This document shows, piece by piece, positions 1 to 8,566 of a stretch of 64,000 nt of DNA. Source of the DNA: Polynucleobacter acidiphobus (GTDB lineage Bacteria > Pseudomonadota > Gammaproteobacteria > Burkholderiales > Burkholderiaceae); NCBI RefSeq assembly GCF_003065385.1, contig NZ_CP023277.1, positions 512,044 through 576,043 on the forward strand. Reading direction: 5' to 3'. Every line of letters starts with the position of its first letter. The stretch's first letter is position 1. The notes under the pieces are model-generated. The model was not told the DNA's origin. It did not search any database and worked only from the letters and a program-made list of their open reading frames with translations. Both the position numbers and the translations under genes were made by a program.

Positions 1-222
1 GGGCAGCAACGTTAACAACTCACTTTGTTGCACGATTCGGCATGGTAGGCCCTGTTGATCACAGAGTTTTTGAACACTGCCAAACCAAATCGTTTCGTTA
101 GGGTCATCGGCATGGGTGATCACTAAATCAATTTGCATACCTGCATCAATTAAGGCTTGCAAACAAGCAACACCGACATCGTGGTAGGCAAAAATAACCG
201 CGTGCTTAGGTGTTTGATTCAA
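1..222 (-). CDS. arnA: ArnA-like formyltransferase, N-terminal part (cut by window edge)
   Basis: Only the first 74 codons are present; the gene runs off the left edge. The peptide begins LNQTPKHAVIFAYHDVG and continues with THADDP and FGSV segments, which resembles the start of the ArnA formyltransferase domain (10-formyl-THF dependent N-formylation of UDP-4-amino-4-deoxy-L-arabinose). The frame has a stop at 228-226, the same TAG that ends arnC, so the only upstream start is the TTG at 222-220, three bases after that stop. The tight spacing and the arnC-arnB-arnT neighbours support an Arn role. It cannot be seen whether the C-terminal decarboxylase domain is fused, as in enterobacteria, or separate. 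Confidence 0.75.
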   Translation of the reverse strand, partial: MNQTPKHAVIFAYHDVGVACLQALIDAGMQIDLVITHADDPNETIWFGSVQKLCDQQGLPCRIVQQSELLTLLP

Positions 223-225
223 GAT

Positions 226-1188
226 CTACGATTTAGATTGCTCTAAGACGGCACTAACCATATAGCGAGGCCGTTGACGAACCTGTTGGTAAATTCGGCC
301 AATGTATTCCCCGAGGAGCCCAAGGCCAAATAGCATGACGCCAATTAAAAAGAAGGTGAGCGCAAAGAGTGTGAACACACCCTCGACTTCAGCGCCTAAT
401 ACAAAGCGACGAATTAAAAGGAGAAGGAATAGTGAGCCTGCTGCTCCGGCCAATAACATGCCGAGGATCGAAAAGAGTTGCAGCGGCATTACTGAGAAGC
501 CAGTGACCAAATCAAAATTAAGACGAATCAATTGATATAAGCTGTATTTCGATTCTCCAGCAAACCGTTCTTCGTGTTTGACAGTAATTTCAATCGGATT
601 GTTAGCAAAGGTGTATGCCAAGGCTGGAATGAAGGTATTCGCTTCCTCACACTGCCGCACTAAATCAATGATGCGACGATGGTAGCCGCGCATCATGCAG
701 CCTTGGTCAGTCATGGTGATGCGAGTGAGCTTATCGCGTAATCGATTCATGGCGCGCGAGGCCGTCTTTCGGAACCAGGAGTCTTGGCGGTTTTCTCGAA
801 TCGTACCGACATAGTCATGACCTTCCTCGAGCTGGCGCACAATTTTCCCAATCTCTTCGGGAGGATTTTGTAGATCGGCATCCAAAGTTATGACGTACTC
901 GCCACGCGCATATTCAAAACCAGCCATGATCGCCATGTGTTGGCCAAAGTTATTTGCAAATAAAACCACGCGCGTTACATCAGGCCGCTTTTCATATTGC
1001 ATAGCGAGCATGGCAGCGGAGCGATCTTTACTGCCATCGTTGATAAACACGAGTTCATAGCTCAGCGCATACTGACTGGCCACATGATCAAGCGCAGGGT
1101 AGAGGCGATCAAATAGGGCCTGTAAGCCCTCTTCTTCGTTGTAAACCGGGATCACGACACTTAGGCGTGGATGAGTAAAGCTGTTCAT
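226..1188 (-). CDS. arnC: Undecaprenyl-phosphate 4-deoxy-4-formamido-L-arabinose transferase (ArnC-type GT2)
   Basis: Family 2 glycosyltransferase of 320 residues, matching ArnC length. The N-terminal domain opens with VVIPVYNEEEG (about residues 11-21), has the metal/nucleotide-binding DAD motif in TLDADLQNPPEE near residue 100, and two hydrophobic C-terminal segments (about 235-260 and 270-297) that would hold it in the inner membrane. ArnC moves formamido-arabinose from UDP to undecaprenyl phosphate. It lies 28 bp after arnB and directly before the arnA-like gene, which favours ArnC over the related dolichyl-phosphate-mannose-type or GtrB transferases. Those remain possible from sequence alone. 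Confidence 0.82.
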   Translation of the reverse strand: MNSFTHPRLSVVIPVYNEEEGLQALFDRLYPALDHVASQYALSYELVFINDGSKDRSAAMLAMQYEKRPDVTRVVLFANNFGQHMAIMAGFEYARGEYVITLDADLQNPPEEIGKIVRQLEEGHDYVGTIRENRQDSWFRKTASRAMNRLRDKLTRITMTDQGCMMRGYHRRIIDLVRQCEEANTFIPALAYTFANNPIEITVKHEERFAGESKYSLYQLIRLNFDLVTGFSVMPLQLFSILGMLLAGAAGSLFLLLLIRRFVLGAEVEGVFTLFALTFFLIGVMLFGLGLLGEYIGRIYQQVRQRPRYMVSAVLEQSKS

Positions 1189-1216
1189 GACCCCATTTTG
1201 CCTGATCTAGAGGCGG

Positions 1217-2374
1217 TTACGCTAAAACCCCTTCTAGTGCCTTGACCACACGATCGACGTCGGCATTGGTCATGGTGGGGAAAAGCGGCAGAGTCAAGAT
1301 GGATTGACCAATCGTATTGGCAACTGGAGTTGCCTGTGCAGAGTACCCATGCTGACGATACAGTGCAAAGCCGGTAATGATTGGGTAATGCACCCCAGTA
1401 CCAATGCCACGTTCTTTTAAGGCAAGCATGATTTGGCTACGTGATTGACCTAAGCGCTCTAAGGGCAATACCACTTGGAACATATGCCAATTACTATTTG
1501 CAAAATCGGCGACCGGTAGGCCCAAGCCTATTTTGCTCAAACCCGATTGTTCGAAGCGATCAAAATAATGACGTGCGAGAGCGATACGTTGGGCTTGAAA
1601 ACGATCCAATTGCTTTAATTGATGAAGACCAATAACGGCGTTGACATCCGTTAAGTTGTCCTTGCCGCCCAGAACATCCACTTCCATGCCATCGGGACCA
1701 TGGCGTACTAATCCTTGCAGGCGTAGTTTCTCGGCCAGACTCACTTGATGTTCACCAAAGCGCTCGGTGTTAAAAACTAAGCAACCACCTTCGATGGTGG
1801 TTAGATTTTTATTCGCCTGAAAACTAAAACTGACTAAATCGTGCCGACCTTTTGTGCCAATGCGCAATCCCTTCCATGAGGATCCGAGTGCTTGAGCGGC
1901 ATCTTCAATCACGCGCAATCGATGATTCTCTGCTATCGCATACAAGGCATCAATATCGAGAGGTAATCCAGCCAAATATACCGGCATGATGGCCTTGGTC
2001 TTGGCGTTAATGGCAGAGCGAACTTGATCAAGATCTAAATTACGGGTTTTTGGATCAATATCAACAAAAATAGGCTTTGCGCCCACAGCTAGGATCACAT
2101 TGGAGGTTGCTACCCACGAAATTGGAGTCGTGATCACCTCATCGCCTGGGCCAATCCCAGCAACTTGAAGAGCAATTTTCATGGTGGCTGTACCGTTCGC
2201 AAAGCAACGAACAGTCGCGCCTCCTAAATACTGACTCAAGGCAGCTTCAAACTCTAAAACCTTTGGGCCGGACGTAATCCAGCCGGAGCGTAATACATCA
2301 GCCACTGCTGCAATGGTGGCCTCATCTATCGTCGGCTTCGTAAAGGGGATGAATGGCTGACTCATTTGCTCCAT
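1217..2374 (-). CDS. arnB: UDP-4-amino-4-deoxy-L-arabinose aminotransferase (ArnB-like, DegT/DnrJ/EryC1 family)
   Basis: 385-residue PLP-dependent sugar aminotransferase. Recognisable pieces are SGWITSGPKV near residue 30, the VIEDAAQALGS segment that contacts the cofactor, the Schiff-base lysine in QANKNLTTIEGG (ArnB of E. coli has HAIKN here), and a C-terminal KERGIGTGVHYP that matches the ArnB KERGIGTGLHF region. It would transaminate UDP-4-keto-arabinose. It starts 4 bp after the arnT stop, so the two are probably co-transcribed. A second ATG three codons in (2365) is an equally possible start. DegT enzymes of other amino-sugar pathways are similar, and the ArnB call leans on the neighbours. 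Confidence 0.8.
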   Translation of the reverse strand: MEQMSQPFIPFTKPTIDEATIAAVADVLRSGWITSGPKVLEFEAALSQYLGGATVRCFANGTATMKIALQVAGIGPGDEVITTPISWVATSNVILAVGAKPIFVDIDPKTRNLDLDQVRSAINAKTKAIMPVYLAGLPLDIDALYAIAENHRLRVIEDAAQALGSSWKGLRIGTKGRHDLVSFSFQANKNLTTIEGGCLVFNTERFGEHQVSLAEKLRLQGLVRHGPDGMEVDVLGGKDNLTDVNAVIGLHQLKQLDRFQAQRIALARHYFDRFEQSGLSKIGLGLPVADFANSNWHMFQVVLPLERLGQSRSQIMLALKERGIGTGVHYPIITGFALYRQHGYSAQATPVANTIGQSILTLPLFPTMTNADVDRVVKALEGVLA

Positions 2375-2378
2375 CCGC

Positions 2379-4073
2379 CTATTGTCGCAAAGGCTCTTGT
2401 GGATGTCGAACTACAACGCGTCGACTATCCCGACCCAATTCTTCCATAGGAAGCCCCAGGGATTTGAGTTCGTCGTACTTTACCGGACTCATGATTGCGA
2501 CGGCATTGGGATCTTGGTTCCAGACGATAACAAACTCATTGAGCGTCGGAATCCATTTTTGAGGTTCTTGTTTGGCGCCAAAGGTCAGCTCATCGGTAAA
2601 CTCGACCATGATGGTATTGCGTTCAAGGTAAAAGGGAACAGTGTGATCGAGTAAACGAACCGAATAAATTTTGGCATCGCTTGGGATTTGTGATTTAATC
2701 TTTTGCACTAGGTCATACCCAGAAACAGCGCGACCAAGAGTCTCATGCCCCGTTCCAGCGATGGTAGCGGTTAAGAAAAAACCAAAAGCAAATAGGGCAA
2801 TACTGAGTAGCGCGTTGCGCTTAGCAAGGAGACTTGCTACCAAACTAAATGCCAATAAGCAGGACAGAGCGATGACAATCCAGAGGGTGTAAGCCTGGTA
2901 TGCGTCCACTTCATCCGGTTGACCGTTGCGCCCAATTTCAGATAGGAAGAAAAATCCCGTGATGGCAAGTAAGGTAAAAAATAAGGTTTGTAATCGCCAC
3001 CCAATGGAATGATGCGCATGCGATTCCAAATAATCAGCGATCGATTTGGCTGCCAAAATAGCCAAGGCTGGAAATACCGGCATGATGTAGCCCGGTAATT
3101 TTGAGCGGGAGATACTAAAAAAAATTAGGATGACTGCGAACCATGCCCAGAGCATCCATGGTGCCGAGAATGATCCGATTCGGTATTGTCTGAGCGTTTG
3201 CCATGCAGACCGAAAGAACTGGGGCATCCACGGTAAGAAACCAATTGCTACTAATGGCAAAAAAAAGTAAACCGGTGCTGTGCGGCGATGCGCTGTTGCC
3301 GTAAAGCGCTCAAAATGTTCATGAATAAAAAAGAAATGGGCAAATTCTGGATTCTGGATTGATACAGCAATAAACCAGGGAGCAGTGACGATTAAAAAAA
3401 TTACGAGTCCACTAACAATATGCAAGCGAGCCAGAATTTTCCAGTCAAAGCGCGTCACGATATATGCAAATAGCACCATTCCCGGAATCACAATGCCAAT
3501 TAGGCCTTTTGATAGGGTCGCCAGACCCATTGCCAGCCAGCAGACCCACATCCAATAGCGACCCGATTGTGGGCGATGGTGTTCGTAGGCATGTTGAGCC
3601 AGTAAGAGTGAGCACAAAGCCAAATTTAGAAAGGCTGATAAGCCCATATCGAGCGCATTGAAATGCCCGCCTACGACCCACATGGGACTCGATAACAAAA
3701 TGAGTGCTGCTAAATATCCGGTCACCCGCCCAAACAATTTAGCCGCAGTAAATCCAACCAATAAAATGGTGAGATAACCAGTCAGTCCGCTCCAAAAGCG
3801 CGCTTGCCATTCCCCCAGCCCAAAGAGCTGAAACGTAATCGCTGAGGCCCAAATATGCAGTGGCGGCTTTTCAAAATATTTGTAGTCGTTATAGCGAGGC
3901 GTGATGTAATCGCCGCTCACCATCATCTCGCGGGCCATTTGTGCGTAGCGACCTTCGTCCGTCGGAATTAGATGCCGATAGTCCAGGGTGGCAAACCATA
4001 ATATGCTCGCAAGGACGAAGACAATCAACAATGCAACTGCATTTAGTGGCGTGAGTTGGCGCTCAGCAAGCAT
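2379..4073 (-). CDS. arnT: Lipid A aminoarabinose transferase (ArnT-like, GT39/GT83 membrane glycosyltransferase)
   Basis: 564 residues, close to the ArnT length of about 550, with roughly a dozen hydrophobic segments. The first periplasmic loop carries PTDEGRYAQMAREM (about 37-50), with the acidic residue expected at the catalytic site of the PMT/ArnT fold, and then YFEKPPLHIW. A soluble periplasmic domain follows the last membrane segment (about 460-564). ArnT transfers L-Ara4N from undecaprenyl phosphate to lipid A, lowering its negative charge and so binding of cationic peptides. It lies 4 bp after the DUF498 gene and 4 bp before arnB. The acceptor could differ from lipid A, because many GT39 members are unassigned. 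Confidence 0.82.
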   Translation of the reverse strand: MLAERQLTPLNAVALLIVFVLASILWFATLDYRHLIPTDEGRYAQMAREMMVSGDYITPRYNDYKYFEKPPLHIWASAITFQLFGLGEWQARFWSGLTGYLTILLVGFTAAKLFGRVTGYLAALILLSSPMWVVGGHFNALDMGLSAFLNLALCSLLLAQHAYEHHRPQSGRYWMWVCWLAMGLATLSKGLIGIVIPGMVLFAYIVTRFDWKILARLHIVSGLVIFLIVTAPWFIAVSIQNPEFAHFFFIHEHFERFTATAHRRTAPVYFFLPLVAIGFLPWMPQFFRSAWQTLRQYRIGSFSAPWMLWAWFAVILIFFSISRSKLPGYIMPVFPALAILAAKSIADYLESHAHHSIGWRLQTLFFTLLAITGFFFLSEIGRNGQPDEVDAYQAYTLWIVIALSCLLAFSLVASLLAKRNALLSIALFAFGFFLTATIAGTGHETLGRAVSGYDLVQKIKSQIPSDAKIYSVRLLDHTVPFYLERNTIMVEFTDELTFGAKQEPQKWIPTLNEFVIVWNQDPNAVAIMSPVKYDELKSLGLPMEELGRDSRRVVVRHPQEPLRQ

Positions 4074-4077
4074 CTGA

Positions 4078-4455
4078 TTAATTTTTCTCTAAGATGATGG
4101 CGGCAAGCACTTTACGTCCCTCACCCATCAAGATGTTATAGGTGCGGCATGCTGCTTGGGAATCCATCATTTCAAAACCAATTTTGGCTTTAATGAGTGG
4201 TTGCAGAATCTTAGGGTTTAGAAATATCTGCTTCTTGCCGGTGCCTATGATCACCAACTCAGGTTGCAAACCACTAATCATCGAGAAATGATCTTCTGTG
4301 AGCTCGGGTCCTTCTTCAACCGGCCACGCCATCACTGCGCGATCAGGCTGAACGATCAGGGCGTGCGAATATGGGGTTTTGTTGACCTCAATAAAGCCAA
4401 TTCCGTAGCCGGTAATCGTATTTTGGCTAGATTGTGGGTCAGAATGTAACTTCAC
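4078..4455 (-). CDS. Mth938-like domain protein (DUF498/DUF598)
   Basis: 125 residues with the Mth938/NDUFAF3-type fold pattern: an N-terminal YGIGFIEVNK strand, ELVIIGTGKKQIFLNP in the middle, then GFEMMDSQAACRTYNILMGEGRKVLAAII. Bacterial members are usually near 120-125 residues and have no agreed biochemical role; the mitochondrial relative is an assembly factor for respiratory complex I. The start is a GTG at 4455. It is the first gene of the minus-strand run and ends 4 bp before arnT, so it is probably transcribed with the arn genes, although nothing in the protein points to lipid A. Confidence 0.85.
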   Translation of the reverse strand: MKLHSDPQSSQNTITGYGIGFIEVNKTPYSHALIVQPDRAVMAWPVEEGPELTEDHFSMISGLQPELVIIGTGKKQIFLNPKILQPLIKAKIGFEMMDSQAACRTYNILMGEGRKVLAAIILEKN

Positions 4456-4539
4456 GCTGAGGCTCTGTCATAATTAGGGGATTATAGCTAGCAAATTATC
4501 CCTAAATTTCAATGGCTTAACCCTGTAGAAGATCCGATT

Positions 4540-5796
4540 GTGAAACCCATACAAAAGTCCGACAAATTAAACAACGTCTGCTACGACATTCGTGGCCCTG
4601 TCCTTGAACTTGCACAACGCATGGAGGAGGAAGGGCACAAAATTATCAAGCTCAATATTGGTAATGTCGGGGTGTTCGGCTTTGATCCCCCAGAGGAAAT
4701 CCAGCTCGATATGATTCGTAATCTGGGAAACGCGTCCGCTTATTCGGATTCCAAAGGGATTTTTGCGGCCCGTAAAGCCATCATGCAGTACTGCCAAGAA
4801 AAAGGGATTCAGGGCGTTACCTTAGATGATATTTACACCGGCAATGGGGCTTCTGAGCTAATTGTTCTGGCGATGAATGCACTCTTAAACAATGGCGATG
4901 AGGTGTTGGTACCAGCACCCGATTACCCGCTATGGACTGCGGCTGTTTCTTTATCAGGCGGGACCCCGCATCACTATTTGTGCGATGAGTCGAAGGATTG
5001 GCAGCCCGACTTGAGTGATATTCGCTCCAAGATTACGCCGCGCACCAAGGCCATCGTAGTGATTAATCCCAATAATCCAACGGGTGCTTTGTATTCCAAA
5101 GAGGTATTGCTGGAAATTATTGCGGTTGCACGACAGCATAATTTGATCCTATTCGTCGATGAAATCTATGACAAGATGCTCTTTGATGGTGAGAAGCACA
5201 TTTCGCTAGCATCGTTATCGACCGACGTGGTCACCATTACCTTCAATGGTTTGTCAAAGAACTACCGCTCCTGTGGTTATCGCTCTGGTTGGATGGTTGT
5301 TTCTGGTGATAAGGCGATGGTTACCGATTACATCGAGGGTTTAAATATGCTGTCCTCGATGCGGCTTTGCGCCAATGTTCCCGGGCAATATGCGATTCAA
5401 ACGGCATTAGGCGGCTACCAGAGTATTAATGATCTGGTAGCCAAGGATGGTCGCTTAACTCGTCAACGTGACTTGGCCTATAAGCTCATGAGTGAGATTC
5501 CTGGGGTTAGTGTCGCTAAACCAAAAGCAGCTTTATATTTATTTCCAAAGCTCGATCCACAGATGTATCCGATTAAAGATGATCAACAATTCATTGCCGA
5601 TCTTCTCAAAGAGGAGAAAGTTCTTTTGGTGCAGGGTACTGGTTTTAATTGGCCCAAACCGGATCATTTCCGGATTACCTTCTTACCTCATGAAGACACC
5701 TTGCGTGAGGCTATCAAACGGATTTCACACTTTCTTGAACGCTATCGCACGAAACACGCAACTAATTCGGTCGCGGCAACCACAGTAAAAGCATGA
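4540..5796 (+). CDS. alaA: Alanine-synthesising aminotransferase (AlaA-like, class I/II PLP)
   Basis: 418 residues starting with GTG. Class I aminotransferase fold: the N-terminal region around IIKLNIGNVGVFGFDPPEE closely resembles E. coli AlaA (YfbQ), followed by INPNNPTGALYS (cofactor-binding NPNNPTG), VDEIYDKM with the PLP-contacting Asp/Tyr, and SKNYRSCGYRSGW with the Schiff-base lysine near residue 240. It would make alanine from pyruvate and glutamate. It overlaps hom by 4 bp (ATGA) and leads the hom-thrC run, so it is likely co-expressed with threonine synthesis. The alternative, a generic aspartate-type aminotransferase, is less likely given the N-terminal match. Confidence 0.87.
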   Translation: MKPIQKSDKLNNVCYDIRGPVLELAQRMEEEGHKIIKLNIGNVGVFGFDPPEEIQLDMIRNLGNASAYSDSKGIFAARKAIMQYCQEKGIQGVTLDDIYTGNGASELIVLAMNALLNNGDEVLVPAPDYPLWTAAVSLSGGTPHHYLCDESKDWQPDLSDIRSKITPRTKAIVVINPNNPTGALYSKEVLLEIIAVARQHNLILFVDEIYDKMLFDGEKHISLASLSTDVVTITFNGLSKNYRSCGYRSGWMVVSGDKAMVTDYIEGLNMLSSMRLCANVPGQYAIQTALGGYQSINDLVAKDGRLTRQRDLAYKLMSEIPGVSVAKPKAALYLFPKLDPQMYPIKDDQQFIADLLKEEKVLLVQGTGFNWPKPDHFRITFLPHEDTLREAIKRISHFLERYRTKHATNSVAATTVKA

Positions 5797-7106
5797 TGAA
5801 ACCCATTCAAGTTGGACTTCTTGGTATTGGTACCGTTGGCAGCGGAGTCTTTACCGTTCTCGCTCGCAATCAAGAGGAGATTCAGCGGCGCGCAGGTCGC
5901 GGCATCCGGATTCATACGGTGGCCGATTTGAATACCCAGCGCGCTCAAGAGCTTGTACAAGGCCATGCCGAGGTGGTTAATGACGCACGAAAGGTGATTC
6001 AGAACCCCGAGATTGATATTGTGGTCGAGCTAATTGGCGGCTATGGTATCGCCAAGGACTTGGTTCTTGAGGCAATTGCCCACGGAAAACATGTGGTGAC
6101 TGCTAACAAAGCATTAATTGCTGTGCATGGCAATGAAATCTTTAAAGCAGCGCATGCTAAAGGAGTGATGGTGGCATTTGAGGCTGCTGTCGCAGGTGGG
6201 ATCCCCATCATTAAGGCATTGCGTGAGGGCTTGAGCGCTAATCGGATCGAATGGATTGCTGGAATTATTAATGGCACCACTAACTTCATCTTGTCAGAAA
6301 TGCGCGACAAGGGTTTGGACTTTAATACGGTATTAAAAGAGGCGCAACGCTTGGGCTATGCCGAAGCAGATCCAACCTTTGATATTGAAGGAATTGATGC
6401 GGCCCATAAAGCAACCATCATGAGTGCTATCGCCTTTGGGGTGCCGATGCAATTTGCACAAGCACATGTTGAAGGAATTACCAAGCTATCCGCTATCGAC
6501 ATTCGGTATGCTGAGCAATTGGGCTATCGCATCAAGCTTCTAGGGATTACCAAGAAAACCCCGAGTGGTATCGAGTTACGCGTCCACCCAACCCTGGTCC
6601 CTGCGAAGCGTTTGTTGGCTAATGTTGAAGGCGCGATGAATGCAGTACAAGTTTTTGGTGATGCCGTAGGCACCACTCTCTATTACGGCAAAGGCGCTGG
6701 TTCGGAGCCAACTGCTTCAGCCGTGATTGCCGATTTGGTTGATGTTACGCGTTTACAAACTGCAGATTCTGAAAATCGGGTACCCCATTTGGCGTTTCAG
6801 CCTGATGCTCTGCAAAATACCCCGATCCTACCGATCGCAGAGGTAACGACGAGTTATTACTTACGCTTAGCAGTTGCTGATCAGGCTGGCGTTTTAGCCG
6901 ATATCACACGAATTTTGGCTGCGCATGGCGTATCGATCGATGCACTGTTACAAAAAGAAGCTGCTGAAGGGGAAAGTCAGACGGATCTTGTAATCTTGAC
7001 CCATGAGACCAAAGAAAAGAATATGAGCGCTGCTTTGCTGGAGATGCAAGATCTAAAAACAGTAATCGGCGAGATTGTGAAGATTCGTCTTGAAAATCTT
7101 TCCTAG
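5793..7106 (+). CDS. hom: Homoserine dehydrogenase
   Basis: 437 residues, the length of monofunctional homoserine dehydrogenase. Order of parts: Rossmann NAD(P)-binding GLLGIGTVGSGVF (about 9-21), the TANKALIA segment, the catalytic-domain signature AGIINGTTNFILSEM (about 156-170), GYAEADPTFDIEG, and a C-terminal ACT domain from about residue 355 (YYLRLAVADQAGVLADITRIL) where threonine feedback is usual. It reduces aspartate semialdehyde to homoserine. The ATG overlaps the alaA stop; a second ATG follows at once (5796). thrC begins 15 bp downstream. No leader peptide or attenuator is visible in front of it. Confidence 0.96.
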   Translation: MMKPIQVGLLGIGTVGSGVFTVLARNQEEIQRRAGRGIRIHTVADLNTQRAQELVQGHAEVVNDARKVIQNPEIDIVVELIGGYGIAKDLVLEAIAHGKHVVTANKALIAVHGNEIFKAAHAKGVMVAFEAAVAGGIPIIKALREGLSANRIEWIAGIINGTTNFILSEMRDKGLDFNTVLKEAQRLGYAEADPTFDIEGIDAAHKATIMSAIAFGVPMQFAQAHVEGITKLSAIDIRYAEQLGYRIKLLGITKKTPSGIELRVHPTLVPAKRLLANVEGAMNAVQVFGDAVGTTLYYGKGAGSEPTASAVIADLVDVTRLQTADSENRVPHLAFQPDALQNTPILPIAEVTTSYYLRLAVADQAGVLADITRILAAHGVSIDALLQKEAAEGESQTDLVILTHETKEKNMSAALLEMQDLKTVIGEIVKIRLENLS

Positions 7107-7121
7107 ACCAAGTCTCTACAT

Positions 7122-8564
7122 ATGCGTTATCAATCAACTCGAGGCGCAAGCCCAGAACAAACTTTTCAGGGAATCTTATTAGGTGGCTTAGCACCTGATG
7201 GGGGTTTGTATTTGCCAACTCACTATCCTCAGGTAACGAAGGCGCAGTTGGATTCTTGGAGGGGTCTCTCTTACCCCGACTTAGCATTTGAAATTATTCG
7301 GCTGTATTGCGACGATATTACCGCTGATGATTTAAAAGCCTTGCTTCAAAAGACCTATACCCCGCAGGTCTATTGCAATGGCCGTTCCAGTGACGCGGCA
7401 AGTGACATTACCCCGGTGCATTGGTTGGGTCAGGAGCAGGGCGCACAGTTAGGGCTCTTGAGTTTATCGAATGGCCCAACCCTTGCCTTTAAAGACATGG
7501 CCATGCAGTTATTAGGCAATCTCTTTGAGTACGCATTAAAGCGTGCTAAGCATGATCTCAATATCTTAGGAGCCACTTCTGGCGATACTGGAAGTGCGGC
7601 TGAATATGCCATGCGAGGCAAAGAGGGTATTAAAGTATTTATGCTGTCGCCGCGTGGCAAGATGAGCCCCTTCCAGTCAGCACAAATGTACTCCCTGCAA
7701 GACCCCAATATTTTTAATCTGGCCGTCGACGGGGTGTTTGATGATTGCCAGGACATCGTTAAAGCGGTTAGTAATGATTTGGAGTTCAAAGCCAAGTATC
7801 GGATTGGGACGGTGAACTCCATTAATTGGGGACGTGTTCTAGCGCAGGTGGTGTATTACTTTCAGGGCTACTTATTAGCAACTACGTCGAGTGAGGAAAA
7901 AATCTCCTATGCGGTGCCATCTGGTAATTTCGGAAACGTTTGCGCAGGACATATTGCCCGGATGATGGGTTTACCGATTGCGCAATTAGTAGTTGCAACC
8001 AATGAAAACGATGTGCTCGATGAGTTCTTCAAAACCGGTATTTACCGGGCACGCAAATCGGCGGAGACTTTGCATACCTCTAGCCCGTCGATGGATATTT
8101 CGAAGGCAAGTAATTTTGAGCGTTTTATTTTTGATCTACTTGGTCGAGACGGCAAGCGCACTGCCCAATTATTTAAACAAGTAGAAACGGATGGCGGATT
8201 TGATTTATCGAATGATCCGGCATTTAAAACCATCTCTACATTTGGCTTTGTTTCTGGTCGAAGTACCCATCAAAATCGTTTAGAGACGATTCGGGATATG
8301 GATGAGCGCTACGGTGTCATGATTGATACCCATACTGCTGATGGGATTAAAGTGGCGCGCGAGCATTTGCAAGAAGGGATTCCGATGTTAGTGCTTGAGA
8401 CCGCCTTACCAATTAAGTTTGAAGAAACGATTCAAGAGGCATTGGGTCGTCCTGCAGATTGCCCAGCCGCATTTCGGGACATCAAAAATAAGCCACAACG
8501 TGTGACGAATGTACCGGCTAGCACTTTGACGGTGAAGGCCTTTATCCAAGATCACGTCAATTGA
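7122..8564 (+). CDS. thrC: Threonine synthase
   Basis: 480 residues, the long (class II, proteobacterial/yeast-like) type. It opens MRYQSTRG with the family's N-terminal FQGILLGGLAPDGGLYLP segment, has the PLP-lysine motif LAFKDMAMQLLG (about 112-123), the phosphate-binding GATSGDTGSAAEYA (about 148-161), and YAVPSGNFGNVCAG. It converts O-phosphohomoserine to threonine. The homoserine kinase needed between hom and thrC is not in this window. The gene follows hom by 15 bp and its end abuts moeA. Confidence 0.96.
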   Translation: MRYQSTRGASPEQTFQGILLGGLAPDGGLYLPTHYPQVTKAQLDSWRGLSYPDLAFEIIRLYCDDITADDLKALLQKTYTPQVYCNGRSSDAASDITPVHWLGQEQGAQLGLLSLSNGPTLAFKDMAMQLLGNLFEYALKRAKHDLNILGATSGDTGSAAEYAMRGKEGIKVFMLSPRGKMSPFQSAQMYSLQDPNIFNLAVDGVFDDCQDIVKAVSNDLEFKAKYRIGTVNSINWGRVLAQVVYYFQGYLLATTSSEEKISYAVPSGNFGNVCAGHIARMMGLPIAQLVVATNENDVLDEFFKTGIYRARKSAETLHTSSPSMDISKASNFERFIFDLLGRDGKRTAQLFKQVETDGGFDLSNDPAFKTISTFGFVSGRSTHQNRLETIRDMDERYGVMIDTHTADGIKVAREHLQEGIPMLVLETALPIKFEETIQEALGRPADCPAAFRDIKNKPQRVTNVPASTLTVKAFIQDHVN

Positions 8565-8566
8565 TC

